A model generated the notes under the pieces. The model worked only from the letters and a program-made list of their open reading frames with translations. It was not told where the DNA came from and searched no databases. From NCBI GenBank assembly GCA_030544235.1, contig CM060478.1, positions 18,829,727 to 18,893,726 of the forward strand: DNA of 64,000 nucleotides. The letters are read 5' to 3'. The position numbers and the translations under genes were made by a program. Shown here in pieces: positions 20,630 through 33,565 of this stretch (positions are counted from its first letter, which is position 1; every line of letters starts with the position of its first letter). This stretch comes from Lepturacanthus savala. Lineage: Eukaryota > Chordata > Actinopteri > Scombriformes > Trichiuridae.

Positions 20630-22900
20630 GAAACATTAAAACTTTCAAATGCATCATTTGCTGTACATAAAAACTCACATTTCTGATTATAAATGCTACC
20701 CTTAGGTGGAAGGGATGAAATGTATAAAGTTGAAATGCTGAATCCAGAGATTTGAAGTCGGCTGCAACTGTGGTAGAGGGGGGGGGGATGCTGCTGCGGA
20801 GGGCGGACCAAGGAAATTTATGTGGGAGAAAAATGTATGTTCAGCGGATCGGCTCCAAACCAAACATATTATCTTTTGGTATGCCCTCCTCTTCATAGCC
20901 TCAATCAGTTGTTCCCAGCGTGTAATTCGCTGACATGTTCACCATGCAGAGTAAGGAGAACATGCTCTTTCTCTACCTCTGAGGGAAAGGATACAGGGCT
21001 GATTCTACTGTAGTGAACCTGGCACCTCTTCAAAGATCCAGCACAGTTTACTCATGGAGAGGATTCTTCTTTTTTAAAAAAAGGTAAAAACAAAAAAAAA
21101 ACTAAAAAAAATCAAAACCGAACTGTGTTTCCTGCTTCATTTCGCGGCCAATTGGTCCACAATGCACAGATTGGAATGTTTTAAAGAGCGAGGCCCTGTC
21201 CTCTGCGATTTAATGACTAGAAATGTCCATGAGCATTCAAAAAAAAAAAGTGGAAGTGAGCAAGAAAAATAGTGTAGCCCCTCAGGGTTACATTAGTAGA
21301 TCTCTGCTCTGTCTTCTGCATGGGTTTCTAGTGACAATTTTGGAGGATGGGTCAGATGAAAGACACCAGAAGGAAAGCAGGATCAAAAGCCACATGCTTT
21401 CCTGTATCCCTGCTTGTTCTAAGGGGCATACATAGTGCATTGGATTCATATCAAGGTCTTTGTACAGGGAGAGTCGGCCAACATGCAGTGGCCTTATTAT
21501 TCTTTACTTCAATAACAAACCCATGTCTTCTTCCCCTCTCGCCATCAAAGGCGCAGCTCTCCAGAAGTGAAAAACACACATCATATATGAGTCATTCATC
21601 TTCCTTGAAATTTAAATAACTCCTTTGAACATTGTCTTTGGTAAGTTGTGGCCAAATATGTAATTCCGCGTGCACTCCGATATATAACATTCGTCTGAGA
21701 CAATCCGGTGGCTGCCGGACCCTTTGTCATGGCGGGCACCGGTGTAACAAATGTGGCTTAGTTTTCTCACACTGCGAAACTACACCACATAACTTTTCAT
21801 ACCTTTCAATCGACTCCCATTCGCTACCCGGTAATGACATTCACTCCCTCGCCCTGAGTGACAATAACTAAGTTGTCCACATCCATTCCACACAGTTATC
21901 CGCCCGTAGCCTATAAAACAGAAATAACGCGGAGGTTTACTCACAGTGAGGGGTTACTCTCAGACCGGACCTGGGCAGCCATTTGAAGTGACAGGACCGC
22001 CCATCATGCGCCTCTAACGGGGTCAGGGGGCCTTATGGGGACTTGATCCAGAGCGAGGCCAAAGGGACCGGGCCTTTAGAGAGGATGGATGGAGCTCTGG
22101 TAAGAAGGAAGGACGGGCTGATTACATCATTTTTCAGACCCACCAAAAGGCACTGTAAGGACCTTTGGGCAGCTGGATTGACAGTTGGCCTCTCCGCTAA
22201 TACATTTCGGAGTGATTTGTCAAAATGAAGAAATTGTTCTCGCTGACCTATCTCGCTCCGTGGTGAGTGACTCAGTTGGTGGAGACTTGACAAGACGAGC
22301 GACATATTGCGCGTGCTTATTGCTGAATATATGAGAGAGCAGAAGTCATAACAAAGCATTCATCAACAAGAAAAAAAAAAAACTTGAACTTACTTTCATA
22401 AAAAAAAAGAAAAAAAATCTTTCAACTCTGAGAAAATGACATTTGGGGGAACATGTCAGGAGCAGAGTTAATCACCTCCTCAGTCTGTGTTGCAGCGTAG
22501 GTGACGTTTTGCGTCTGTCGGAAGGGAAAATGTTTTGTTTTTGTGCATTTTCTGTATATCTACAAATATTCCCTGAAGGCACGCTGCGGTGCAATGTTGC
22601 GCCACCTGTTTTCAAGGCACAGCCGTTCCCCGGGGGCCCTCAACAAATCATCTTCCCTGTTTCTGCGGGGAAAGAAACGCCGTCACTCCTGGGTTTTGGG
22701 TGTCACATCAATGCTGAAAAGATGCGAGAGCAAATTCGACATTTCCGTCTGTCTCAACAGGTAAAGTGAGAATCAAAAAAAGCAAGCGATTGTGAAACTA
22801 CAGAGGAGGTCGGAATTTCTATGCAGGCGGTTTTCCTTTTAGCACTCCATCAGGCTAAAAAGTGGCAAGTCTTTTTTTATTTGAAATTTTATGGATAAGT
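20630..22900. other. Non-coding stretch, no recognised gene
   Basis: Balanced sequence with a G9 run at about 20779-20787, A-rich runs near 21070-21115, 21240 and 22370-22420. Frames of 60-108 codons are scattered on both strands. One near 21720-21770 contains a half zinc-finger-like CNKCGLVF but lacks the paired histidines. About 21900-22300 and 22500-22760 have more CpGs than the surroundings. Confidence 0.5.
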
Positions 22901-24360
22901 AGACTTTGGGTTCTTTTTTAACACAGCCTCAAGTGTTTAACAAAAAGGGGAACGTACTACTCACTTTCCCTGTTTTTTCCTTTAATGCATAAAACGGCGA
23001 CGCCCGCACCCTCAGCTTAGTCTTGTATCTTTGTCTCAGCAGTGTAGACATAATGACTGACCTGGATTCATACTACTGTTTTCAATCACCATCTCCCTCC
23101 AAGGTTATTGGCCAAAATCCAAAGGTTGTTCTGGGATTCCACTTTATCAGAGGCAGAGGCAGAGCAGCATGCGGAGTTAATAATAATTTGGTCGGTGTTT
23201 TACAGCTGTTACACAATGGACACTGTGTAAACCTCTTACGACACCGGGGCCTCGGAGCTTCCCGTTATAGTACCAAATCTGTCTCTGTAAGACGGTCAAT
23301 GACAGACAAATAACAGAAAGATATTAGTGCAAAGAGAAGAACAAGACAATGTAATTGGTGGCAATATATAATGCAAAGAATGTGTTACATTATGTCCTTT
23401 TGATGCCGTATTCAGTAGGCAGCGACTGTGAAGAAATGTTCCCCTTAATAGCGCTGGTGTGAAACTTTCTATAGATTTTCATTACAGCCTCCTCGTGCAG
23501 TGTGAGCAGATTTAGGACGGCAGCATGTAGCTGAACATCTGCTTTCTCCATTTCAAGCCGAGCCAGAGAGCACATTAAAAGTTGCAGGTAAGCGCTAACG
23601 CGCCGCTCCTTTCAGCAAAAGCCTGGCATTGTTGTTGCCTGCACATTCAATATAGATTAAGCCAAACATTATGATAACAAGGTTCATCCAGGAAGCAAAC
23701 ATTGTTAAAAATTGAAACTCAAATTCGGAAGCATCGCATGCATTTTCCTGTGGAAAAATAAAAGGAGTTTATTTATTTTCTGCCTGACTCGGAAGTCTTC
23801 TAATGATGAAACTGACGTCTGTCAACAATGCTTTTTTTTTTTTTTTTGAGGAATAATGAATATATTTACAATGTAATTCAGAACTACAGTTGCCTCTAGA
23901 CAGTTGAGCTTCCCCTTCATGCACCTCTGTATTTTATTCAAAGCAGAACTTCACCAAAGGAAAATCTTCTATTATCCAGCCTAACACTGCAGCCTGAGGA
24001 GAGACACTGGGTAAAACAGTGACTTAATATTTCATATTGGTTAGATTATTCATCCACACAAAGACATTTCCCTTTTTTCCTCCCTCACATTGCAACGTCC
24101 TCATTAAAAATGGGACACTGCACATTGAAACTTTTTAAAAATTCAAATATTTTCTTTCAATCTTTAAAGAGCTTATATCTAATGAACTAAGATTTAATTT
24201 GGCATGGCTTAACATCCATTTGCACTGTTCATAATTAGGAATGCAGACCTCGGTATTAAAATGAAGGGGCAAAGCCCTCAGTAAGTTCCCAAGTGAAACA
24301 AGAATTGGTTCCACTTTAAGTATTAATTGATTGGCTTTGCAGTATCCCTTACAGGAGAAG
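22901..24360. other. Non-coding stretch, no recognised gene
   Basis: Ordinary sequence with a T-run near 23832-23847. About 23010-23300 and 23400-23680 are complex and might be CNEs; no motif cluster stands out. Confidence 0.5.
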
Positions 24361-24362
24361 AG

Positions 24363-24437
24363 TACACACACACATCCACTACACCCACCCAGCCAAACAC
24401 ACACACACGCACACACCACACACACACACACACACAT
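24363..24437. repeat. Interrupted (CA)n microsatellite
   Basis: CA-rich tract with interruptions (CATCCACTACACCCACCCAG near 24372), ending in a purer CA run (about 24415-24437). Confidence 0.93.
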
Positions 24438-25560
24438 GCTCACAATTTACAGAGCACTCATTTCTCATCAATCTGGTGCTGCTTCATTTGCCTGTCTCTC
24501 AGTCCCCCAGAGAGGGACAACCTATCTGCTAGCAGAGCTTAGCATTTGATCATGAGTGTCAATATCAAACTGCAAAGCAGGATTACACACTGCTGTCGTC
24601 AATAGGCGTAATGGTTTTACATGTGTTAAGGTTAACTCAGCCATTTAATGTGCATATAGTACCTTAGAGATAATCATTCAAAAAGGACTTAAAAATGTCA
24701 CACAAACCTCAACAGACCTGAGCTTCTGCAATGATCACACACTATACTCAGAGGGTCTTGTTGCATTTTTCTCTTTTCTAAGATTTGACAGCTTATGACT
24801 ATGGAGTAGACAATTTCCACTGTATGAAACTAGTCTTCAAGGTATTTGATTCAAATGTCTTACAAAGAACATTGTCTCTGATGTATGATCACACTGTCTG
24901 CAGAGTCACCAGAGATACTATTATTGATCATAGGCCCACCTAATAAAAATTATCTTAACAGTTTATTAAGGAAGAGCTTTAATTCTGCAAAAAAAAGAAT
25001 ATTCGTTGTTGATCATTTTATTTCACTGTGGACCATGCTTCTGATGACTTGAAAGACATGAAATAATTTTTACTTAGTTTTACTCTTTACTGTTCAAAAT
25101 TTCACAAAATTACAGTTTTCACATTTATTATGTGTGTGTGTGTGTGTGTGTGTTAAAGCACATGTGTCCATGTGTAGCCGTGTGCAGGAGTCTCCTATAT
25201 TTATTTTCACAAAACATAACACTCTCCCACTGTAAACCTCTGCCGGTGCAAGTGACAAGCTAAAAATCCCCCACAATGCTGTGAATTAGGAGCCGGTCTA
25301 TTAGATACATGATCACATGATGTGGGATTAGTGGACTGGAGTCTTCAAAGCTGCTATTACAACTCCTGAGATGTGATACAGGCTCCCCCACTGCTCTCTG
25401 CAGGGGCGTGTGGCTCTTCCTCAGAGAATTACCTGACACCGTCGTGTCTGCGCTCTGGGAGACAAGTGCTGTGGCTCGGAGTGGAACAGCCAACATCAGT
25501 CGGAAATGCTCCCTCCATGCTGCGCTGAGCCAACAAACCCTGCATTTAATCCCATGTGTG
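24438..25560. other. Non-coding stretch with (TG)n tract
   Basis: Contains a (TG)11 tract at 25131-25152. The rest is ordinary to AT-rich; no gene or structured element recognised. Confidence 0.6.
25131..25152. repeat. (TG)n microsatellite
   Basis: Eleven TG units read directly. Confidence 0.95.
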
Positions 25561-26650
25561 AGCTGCCATGATGGCTACATGAGTTGACATCAGAGAAAAG
25601 GAGTTAGGGTGCTAAGGCTGGAATGATGGGTGATAAAGTGGATTACAGATGGGGAAATGCCATCATGCTTCAATAGTGAGTCGGGCTCAAAATGTTAATA
25701 ATATGTGATTTGCTATTTGGTGATCGCCCCTGTTTAATCTGAAGTGTCAGGTTGTTAGAATTAGGGGTGGAGATATTTCACAGTTCATTAAGTGAAACAT
25801 GTAATTGTACATATACACGTATAAACATCAAAATTACATTGACTTTGGAGATTTGAATTCCATATATGGTGAAAAAGAAAAAAAGAAAAAAAACGCTTTA
25901 ATTGATCTAAACTAATAAGAGAGTACAGGTGTGGGTAGAAAAATAGCACATCTGGGATATGAGCTGGCTAAGGCATTTGCAGGGGGAGAGGTTTTATGAA
26001 TGCTCTGCATGCAAATATTTTATCTTGAACAAGTTTATTGTATTGTTATCACTATATACGCTATATCACAACAAAGAACAAAAATGGGGGGAAAAAATAA
26101 AAGTGGGGAAAAAAAGACATAATTTACCGAAGGAAAAAAAAGTGGTTGCATTCTGAACTTCAAGTTACCTTTTCTAAAGCTGAACACTGGGAATTTGGAC
26201 CTCCCAGCGCAAACATTAACGGGCTGAAATGCAGCTCTGGATGTAACAAAGGAAACAATACCAGGGAAGAGAGCCAAGAAGGCAGAGCTGGCACGCCTGT
26301 TCCTGGGACCATGGGAATTTGGCTCCCAGAAATAATGGGGTTGAACAGGGCCCAGCACCACTGCTACTGTAGCTGGGAAAATGGTGCACCGCAAGCCAGG
26401 CTCCATCCAGGGAGACTTAAAACAGGGGAGGGAGGGGAAAAAAAAGAAATGAAATATACAGTATGGGTTGCACCTCACAGTGTGAAGTGAGATGAGTAAA
26501 ATAATGGAGAAAGGGGGAAAGCCTGTCGTATGTTTGTCCCAAGCAAGTGATTGTAAATCAAAAACACTGCCCAGCTTAGTGGATGTGAGCTAACATAATA
26601 CACTGCGTCGACAAACTGCTGCTGGGGCAGAAAAAAAAGGAAAGAAAAGA
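25561..26650. other. Non-coding stretch with a perfect CArG box
   Basis: Mostly unremarkable. CCATATATGG at 25860-25869 is a perfect CC(A/T)6GG box, the binding word of serum response factor. About 26140-26420 is balanced, unique DNA open on both strands (114 and 147 codons) without a recognisable domain. A-rich runs occur near 25873, 26090, 26140 and 26630. Confidence 0.5.
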
Positions 26651-26689
26651 AAATCATAATAACAGACCTAGCATAAAGGGTCTTTCATG

Positions 26690-27000
26690 TGAGCAGTACA
26701 CTGTGTGGCCAAAAGTTGAGATATCAACTATATATGTATGTATATGTAATATCAGTAGCATTAATGCTAGCGGCCCTGTAGCCTAATTAGGACAATAAAG
26801 GGTTATAGGCTAATGTATGACTGCCATGCCAAAGCTAATGAATGCCTGGTATACCTTGTTTCCTCCCAAGCGTCCTTGGACTGTCATCTCCAACCTTTTG
26901 ATGTTGTATCTGATTATCCAGGCAGCGATTAATCATGATTAAGTAAGCACCAAGTCTCTGTGAGAGAAGGCAAAAGCAAAGAGGGTGGGTGGACAGCAGG
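26690..27000. promoter_or_regulatory. CNE-like block with palindromic homeodomain sites
   Basis: Contains AGTTGA-GATA-TCAACT (a perfect inverted repeat, 26714-26729), CCTAATTAGG (26782-26791, both a homeodomain palindrome and a CArG-type word) followed by GACAATAAAGG, and TTAATCATGATTAA (26929-26942), a perfect 14-bp palindrome of two inverted TAATC sites, the form preferred by paired bicoid-class (OTX, PITX, GSC type) homeodomains. Motifs are seen; enhancer role is inferred. Confidence 0.38.
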
Positions 27001-28400
27001 AAAGTTGCCCAGGTTCAGGTCTTAATTCTGGGCAGCTCAGTCTCTCACTGCTGCCAAGTGGACACTGGTAATGAGACAGCAAAGTAAAAATCATGGTGCT
27101 TTTTTAAAGTGTTGTTAAAGGAAAGATTCATTATCCAAGCCAGGTTTATCCAAGCCATAGTTGAGGCGTCCAACGAAACGCCTCTTGCCTTCTGTGGTAG
27201 CCATCAACTTGGACGCCACCGCACGTTTTCACATGCCCAGTGCTATTTGACAGCCATTTCTGCATGTTTTGTTGATCCACAGACATTTCAATATACCTCT
27301 CGCTCGCCGCTTTTCCTCCTCTCCAAAAACATTTTCCTGCTTTGATATCGGTTGATGGAATATAAATGGGTTGGAGCAGACCTAAGGTAACCACCTATTG
27401 GCCTTCATGCATTTCTAATGTAACCTGTTCTGCCCATGCTCACAGAGTAGGGTGGGCTTCATTACTCCAAGGTGCTGAGTCTTTTGCCAGAACCCTGCCT
27501 TTTCAGCGAATAGATCACCCTTGTGACCAGGGTCTCTGATACTGTATGCACCACCTGAAAGCTGTAGCTGTTTGCCCAGGTGCCAAAATAATCAAGTTCA
27601 GCTCGCATGGCAGGTTATGAAAGAATATTAACTGTGGGAATAACCCGGCTTGACATGCGTTGCCTGCATGCATGATCAAACGAGAGCCCTCTCAGAAAAG
27701 GAGTTTTCCAGGTAGGCCTACTGGCAGGGAAGTCTGGGCCTGTGATGACACCAACTCAATCATTGTTACTTTGAAGTCAGAGGGGTCAGTGTTGTAATGG
27801 GTTTGGACAAAGGTACAGTGATTCTCTCTTTTTGCTTTCCGACCCTTTCCTGCTAATGCATTTAGCATTCTGCGTCTGTAATGGGTTTCCCAGCGAAGAG
27901 GGAGAGTGGAAGCTGTTGTTGAAACACGTTTAATGACATACCGAAGGACGTAGAGCAGAGGTCCACGTTATTGCCACTATCAATAATACAACTGTTTAAG
28001 TGGTCCACTTGGAGTATAGGCAAATAATACTTCCCTTTTTACCACCCTTGCTGCCTTTCACTGTGAAAAGTAATTTGTACAATGAGGTCTGATGTGAAGG
28101 AATTTGTTTTGAGTGCTCACTCTGAAAACCGCATGACTGTGTCATGGTTTTCCTGTCAGAGTTTCTTTCTGTTAAATAGACCTAAAATTTGATTTTACTT
28201 GGAGGATTTAAGGTTTCCACCTTTGTGTTTTTTTTTTCTACAATGCTTCCCATCAATCTTTCTGTTTTCCTCCAAAACCAGTATTTCAAGCTTAAATTAT
28301 GGTAAATGATGTGTGTTCAGGGTGTTGTGAAGGAAAACAAAATAACCCCTGATGACTACACTGTAACTTAACATCTCCCCCACAGCCTAACGTTTAAGTG
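27001..28400. other. Non-coding stretch, no recognised gene
   Basis: Complex sequence through about 28000. At 27463-27479 the - strand reads CTCAGCACCTTGGAGTA, matching the REST/NRSF RE1 consensus at 15 of 17 positions including unconstrained ones. T-run near 28229. No gene recognised. Confidence 0.5.
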
Positions 28401-30270
28401 GAAAACTTCCCGACCGCAAAAGGCATAAATCAGCCACACTCCCTCTGTATGTTTCATTATAGAAATGCTAAATCTTATTTTAGAGCCTATATGGAAACAT
28501 GGAAAAATAAGGAAACATGCGAGTTATGTATCCTATAGCCATCAAACGCGGGGAGAAATTGAGGAGATCACCATATAATTGGTTAGAGAGTGTGTACACA
28601 TGTCTCGCTCCAGTTCCAGCACAGTCCTCCAGTTCAGCACAGGCTTTGAAATGTGGATTCAAAGCTAGCGGACTTCCCTGAATCACTGAAAACCCTCAGG
28701 ACAAGGTTTGGCCTTTGCGGAGGTGGAAGCCAAATATGAGTCTGAGAAGATGAAGCACCCTGGCCTATCGTCTGTTCCTGGTAGGTGTTCACTCCCAATA
28801 AATATTTCATTTTGGTACAAAACAAATAACTTGACATAATTCCTCCCCCTCTCTCTTCCGAGTAGAATGACAGAGTGGCTGATTTGGCGAGAGCTGTAAA
28901 AAGCATAGAGGCATGCCGCTTTTCTTTATCCACTATCTAATGGATGCAACCTGATGGGGCTAACAACTGCCTGTTTTTTTTTTTTTCAGAGACCTGTGAA
29001 GAGAATACACACTTGGATTTGAAATGCTGACTGTGATTTCTGACACCCAACATTATATTACACTAAATACAACTAAGCATGAGGCTACTATTAATAATAC
29101 ATTATAACTACACTTAGTTGCAAAAAATAAATTATAAAAGTGTTAATTACTTCTGCAGAGGCCTTATAGTGTATGATGTTTATTGTACGATACAGGGGCT
29201 AAATAGTTTGACCCTAGCTAAAGTTACATTTGAGACATGAAAGGACAAGCGATTTAAACTTTAAATCCACTGTGAAAGTGCATTAACCACTTAACTATTT
29301 TCTCATTTCTTTCTCCATGAATGCTTGAGGCTGTCTCTGCTTTGTTGCATTTGTCAATCACTGTAATTTGGGCTCCATTTCCAAAAATAATTATCAGGTG
29401 AGTGGCAGCCCTTTGCCTGGAGTGCCAACTTGGAAGCGACGGGCCCAAGAGTATTAATTATGCCGCTCAAAATATGAAGTCTTTTAATAGAGAGGCTGAC
29501 GTGACATCATTGTTTAGAGTCTTTCTTCCCCTACAAACATGACAATCACGGCTGTCCCTCTGGTCATCAGCAAAGATGAGGAGGAATTGTCAGAGGAAGT
29601 TATTAACAAGCTGTGTACCATGTGATAAAGTCAGTCAGACTCTCACTGGTACCATGTCTGTTGATTCACATAGAGAGGGAAGAGGAGAGCCGCATGAGGA
29701 GTAAGTCAACAATTTCAGTGCAGCTATGAGAGATACAGAGCGAGGTGGAAATATGCAGAGCCCAGACTGAGGGGGAGGTATTATGTGCAAAAAGCCTCAA
29801 ATCTTTCAAATCCATGTACTAAAATTATTACTGAATCTAACTGTTGACGCTGTACTCGGAGGACCATCCAGCTTCATACAGTCACCAGCTTAAATCCCCC
29901 TCTCTCTCTCTCCCCCTTTCTCTTCCTCTCTTTCCCGCTCTCCCTCGTTCTGCCAATGAGTGCTCACAAACAGTGCTGCACTGTAGTTGTGGTTCACATT
30001 CAGCAGTTGCTTCTGTGAAACCCTAAGAGGGAGAGACAGCTTCCAGGTCTCATTAGCATCCAGTAGCGGCTAATGCTGCCTCCCTATTACTGTCTGAGGA
30101 GCTGAAATTCAGTTGGAGATGAGCACAGCCCAGGGGGCTTAGGGTTGCCAGTTTAATTAGTGCCTGATAATTTCAATAATGAGTGACAATTCATTGGGGC
30201 TTTTTAGGTTGGCCCACTGTTTGAGTGCAAATCGATAATCCTCTGTTTCTTCCCCCCACTCTCACGAGCA
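28401..30270. other. Non-coding stretch, no recognised gene
   Basis: Balanced sequence with a T-run near 28975-28987 and a pyrimidine-rich tract at about 29894-29952. About 29260-29620 and 30020-30240 look CNE-like (for example GTTTAATTAGTGCCTGATAA near 30150). No protein or RNA gene recognised. Confidence 0.5.
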
Positions 30271-30276
30271 GATAAA

Positions 30277-30330
30277 GGGCGAGTGTGGGGGTGGGTGCTG
30301 GGGGTGGGGGGGGGGGGGGGGGGAGGTGGG
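30277..30330 (+). repeat. G-rich tract, quadruplex-capable
   Basis: Several G-runs including an uninterrupted run of 18 G (30306-30323) on the + strand. Meets the common G-quadruplex pattern. Confidence 0.85.
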
Positions 30331-31300
30331 CTCTATCCCTTTGCAGGAATTAAATGAAAAGAATCAACTTAGAGAATGTCCCTTTGAAACCAAGAAAGGG
30401 AAGCCTATGTGATTTGATTTGCTGTTATTGGATGAGCAGGTGGGTCTTTAGTTGCTGTCGTGGGGTCCAGAGTAAAAACAATTTGCCTGGAGTGATATGG
30501 GGTAAGTGAGTGGAGGGTGAGAGGTTTACACTTGTTGTTTTCTACTCATTCAAGCGATGCTGTCGTGTGGAAATCAAAGCAGAGAAATTCGGGGTGAATG
30601 CATTGAGGTAACCTGGAAATGTCACCATCTAGAGCAGAGGATTTGTATGAGAAAGGAACCTAAATTCTACCCCATATATATATATATATTTTTTGCAGCA
30701 CGCAAGGCTATTTAGCATAATAGTATAGCTGCATAATGAAATGACAAGGAATGGTAATTCGTTCAATTGCCCCTAGGCTGAAAAAACATGTTTACCTTGG
30801 TTACTTGAGAAAGGTGTTTGAACCTCCTGTAATTCAGTGACAGGCAACACAATCCTATTGATGCGATTGCCAGAATTCCTCTGTTTTCTTCTGGAAGCTG
30901 TTTCACAGCTCGGCGTGTCGAAGAATAGGTGAGGGCGAGTAAAGTTTAAATAAGCACTTTTCATATTCACAGGAATAATTATGTGAGACGGCTTGCTGCT
31001 TTACAGTGTTATTGCAAAGGAAGAATCAATTTTAGGTGTCGCAGGTATTGCATTAAAATACCAATTAACCACGTAACACCCAACCTCTACCTGACAGGCG
31101 CATCGTAATTATGGCGGCGACAGGAAATGGGAGCCCATTATTCGCTAATAAACCTCTCTTTTTGTCTTGAAAGGAGGAAACGTCTTATGTATGCAAACAC
31201 AAATTATCCCTCCCAAAAAAATTCAATGGCAAAAAAAAAAAAAAAGTTGACAAAACACGTAGAAGCAGCAAATTGCAGTCACACCTGCCGCTGCAGAGCA
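30331..31300. other. Non-coding stretch with YY1/ETS words
   Basis: Mostly ordinary. A short (TA)n occurs near 30675-30689 and an A-run near 31230-31245. At 31111-31118 ATGGCGGC is the YY1 core, followed within a few bases by an ETS-type CAGGAAAT. No gene recognised. Confidence 0.5.
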
Positions 31301-31309
31301 CAGCACTCG

Positions 31310-32110
31310 CCTTCTCAGCCTGCAGTGATAATGGTATGGCTTTATTGCCCTTTGTGACGTGTCCGCATTTGACGCGGTATATGTTCCACAATATCCTGAT
31401 ACACTACTGAGTCAGCACGGGAGCTGCCTCTATATTCAGAGCTCGCCATACAGAGATTGGAGGGAAAGTGCAGCGAGAGCACGCAGCATTTCCTCAGTCA
31501 GTTAGCCTGACATATTGTGAAGGACAGTAGCCTAATTATTCCCTGGCAGTGGCACAGACCTGCCAGTCCCTTCAGATTGAGTTGAACCGCCGAGGCTGGA
31601 GTTTGATTCCTGACTGCCTGCTATGTTTCGAGTCGGATGGAATCATGTCCACGGGAGATTTAATTTGTCCGTTCAGTGGTGTGAACCTGACCCTTATTAC
31701 TTTAGCCCCCTCATCACCCTGACCTGTCGTCTTCGTCTATTACAGGCCGGCGAAAAACAGCGATCATCACGTTAATACAGAGAACATCAAGAGACTATTG
31801 ATTGTGGTTACTCGCTGAATATTCCCTCCATGACATGCGGTTCATTGCCCCCTTCGTGCTCGTCTGTGGCAGTCTTTTTAAATATTCATGATGAGGTTGC
31901 CTTATGGTTCTGCAGCTGAATTTCTAATTGGGGCCGTCAAAAGAGATACAACATGCCCTTAAGCAGGACCGTAACAGCGGTCAGCTCAAACAGAAATTGT
32001 GTGATTCAGCCACAGGGCTAATTAGTGATTAGCATTCACTGTTTACAAGGGTTTTTACCTGTGGGCCAGGGGATGGCTGAATTGAGCTTAAATCACTCCT
32101 TCCTGCCTTT
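31310..32110. promoter_or_regulatory. CNE-like cluster with MARE/AP-1 and RUNX words
   Basis: About 800 bp of complex, repeat-free sequence. TACTGAGTCAGCA (31405-31417) matches the 13-bp T-MARE (MAF/NFE2/AP-1) at 12 positions. TGTGGTTA (31803-31810) is a RUNX word directly after TATTGATTG. GGGCTAATTAGTGATTAGC near 32016 holds two homeodomain sites. The two halves (31310-31700 and 31750-32110) may be separate elements. No coding frame is convincing. Confidence 0.37.
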
Positions 32111-33500
32111 GAAGCTTCAAGAGCTGCCTGTCCATATCCCCATATCATAATGACTGGGAGGAGAGAGGGAAGCGCTTCTACTGTGTAACAAAATAATCAT
32201 CAATTAAGGCAGGGAAATGGCAAGAAGTAGGGATTTTACCTCATTAAAAAGGCCCAGAAGAAAACGTATCTCTGGAATTATATATATTTTCACTCTGTCT
32301 TTCCTCTGTCAATGTCTGCCATCTTTAGAATTCAAATGATTCTGTCTTTCAAGATGAGTGGAATTCCCAAAAATGTAATTCACAGAGTCGGATGCAGACA
32401 TTCCTAATAAGGGTTAAAATATGAATGACATTTGCTCCAAGACTAGGTTGAATGGAAATGGGACTGCAAGTGATTTGGTCCCTCTTATTAAATTCTCCTG
32501 TCTCTAACTTTTTTTTGGAACCAGACATTATAAGTCAAATTAATGTCCCAGAATAACAACCATCTTGTACTTCCACAACAGGCATTAATGAATGTATTGT
32601 AATTATTACCAAATTTTGACTGAAGTATCACCATAACTACAAATTAAACTGCAGAGCCTCAAGTCATAAATGCTTCAATATGAATATGGCAGACAGAGAA
32701 ATCTATCTACATATCTATAATATGACCTGCATATTGTAGGTGTAGCAAGTTTAAATTGATGTGTAGTATAGTTGGAGTCAAGGCCATCTTGACATTTTTA
32801 AATAAAGTATATTTCAATTCCATCATGTGACACAACAGTTTAGTTACTAACAAGCTCTATATTCCATATTTTATCTGTTAGTCTATTAAAAATAACAATA
32901 AGCATTCATTTTGTCCAATATGTCACTTTTATTTGATATTTGGGGAAACCCGGTGGCTAACCTGGACCTGTATCATCACGGTGGAGCCACTATAAGGACA
33001 TACAGTATCTCATGTCTTCAACAGATTTCCAGACATTAAAAAGAATATCAGATTTCCTCAACTTCTTTGAGGATGCACTGCCTTTGAGAGAAGACTTCTT
33101 TTGAGCATATCCAAACGTTTTCATCTCTCTCATTTTTTTAAATCTATTTTTTGCCATAAAGTCGGGATTCAACACAAACTAATTCACGGAGATGAAAAAA
33201 AAAAAAAAAAACTGCTCAAGTGAATTTCCTACCTAACAAAGTACAAAGATGGATGATAAAGGGGCTTATTAGAGAACCATCATTACGCTCACTTTGGCTT
33301 GAAAACGTTGACTGAAAAGCACCATTATGTCCTGAATTTTTTTCGCTGATGTGGCTACAAGCTGAGGTTGATGCTGAGGCTTTCCCCCTACTGTCTAAGG
33401 GTGAGATGAGCGGACCTGTCAATGATGATATCCAGACAGCAGGAACAGTGCAAACTCAGGAATAAGAGTCAACCGTAATTAGAATCTATCCGGGGAGGTG
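32111..33500. other. Non-coding stretch, no recognised gene
   Basis: Ordinary sequence becoming AT-rich at about 32540-32940, with an A-run near 33194-33211. No gene or RNA recognised. Confidence 0.6.
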
Positions 33501-33502
33501 GG

Positions 33503-33503
<1 letters not shown>

Positions 33504-33551
<48 letters not shown>

Positions 33552-33565
33552 ACACACACACACAT
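33504..33565. repeat. (CA)n microsatellite
   Basis: CA tract of about 31 units with one CT interruption near 33545, read directly. Confidence 0.97.

Noticed and set aside
21632..21871. Frame containing CNKCGLVF, reminiscent of a C2H2 zinc finger
   Set aside because: The paired histidines and linker of a zinc finger are missing and neighbouring residues do not form a second finger.
26035..26490. Overlapping 147-codon (-) and 114-codon (+) frames
   Set aside because: Both strands are open over the same segment with no known domain, typical of chance frames in balanced DNA.
26695..26730. CACTGTGTGGCCAAAAGTT, reminiscent of a fish Tc1/mariner terminal repeat
   Set aside because: I see no matching inverted terminus or transposase remnant within the following 2 kb.
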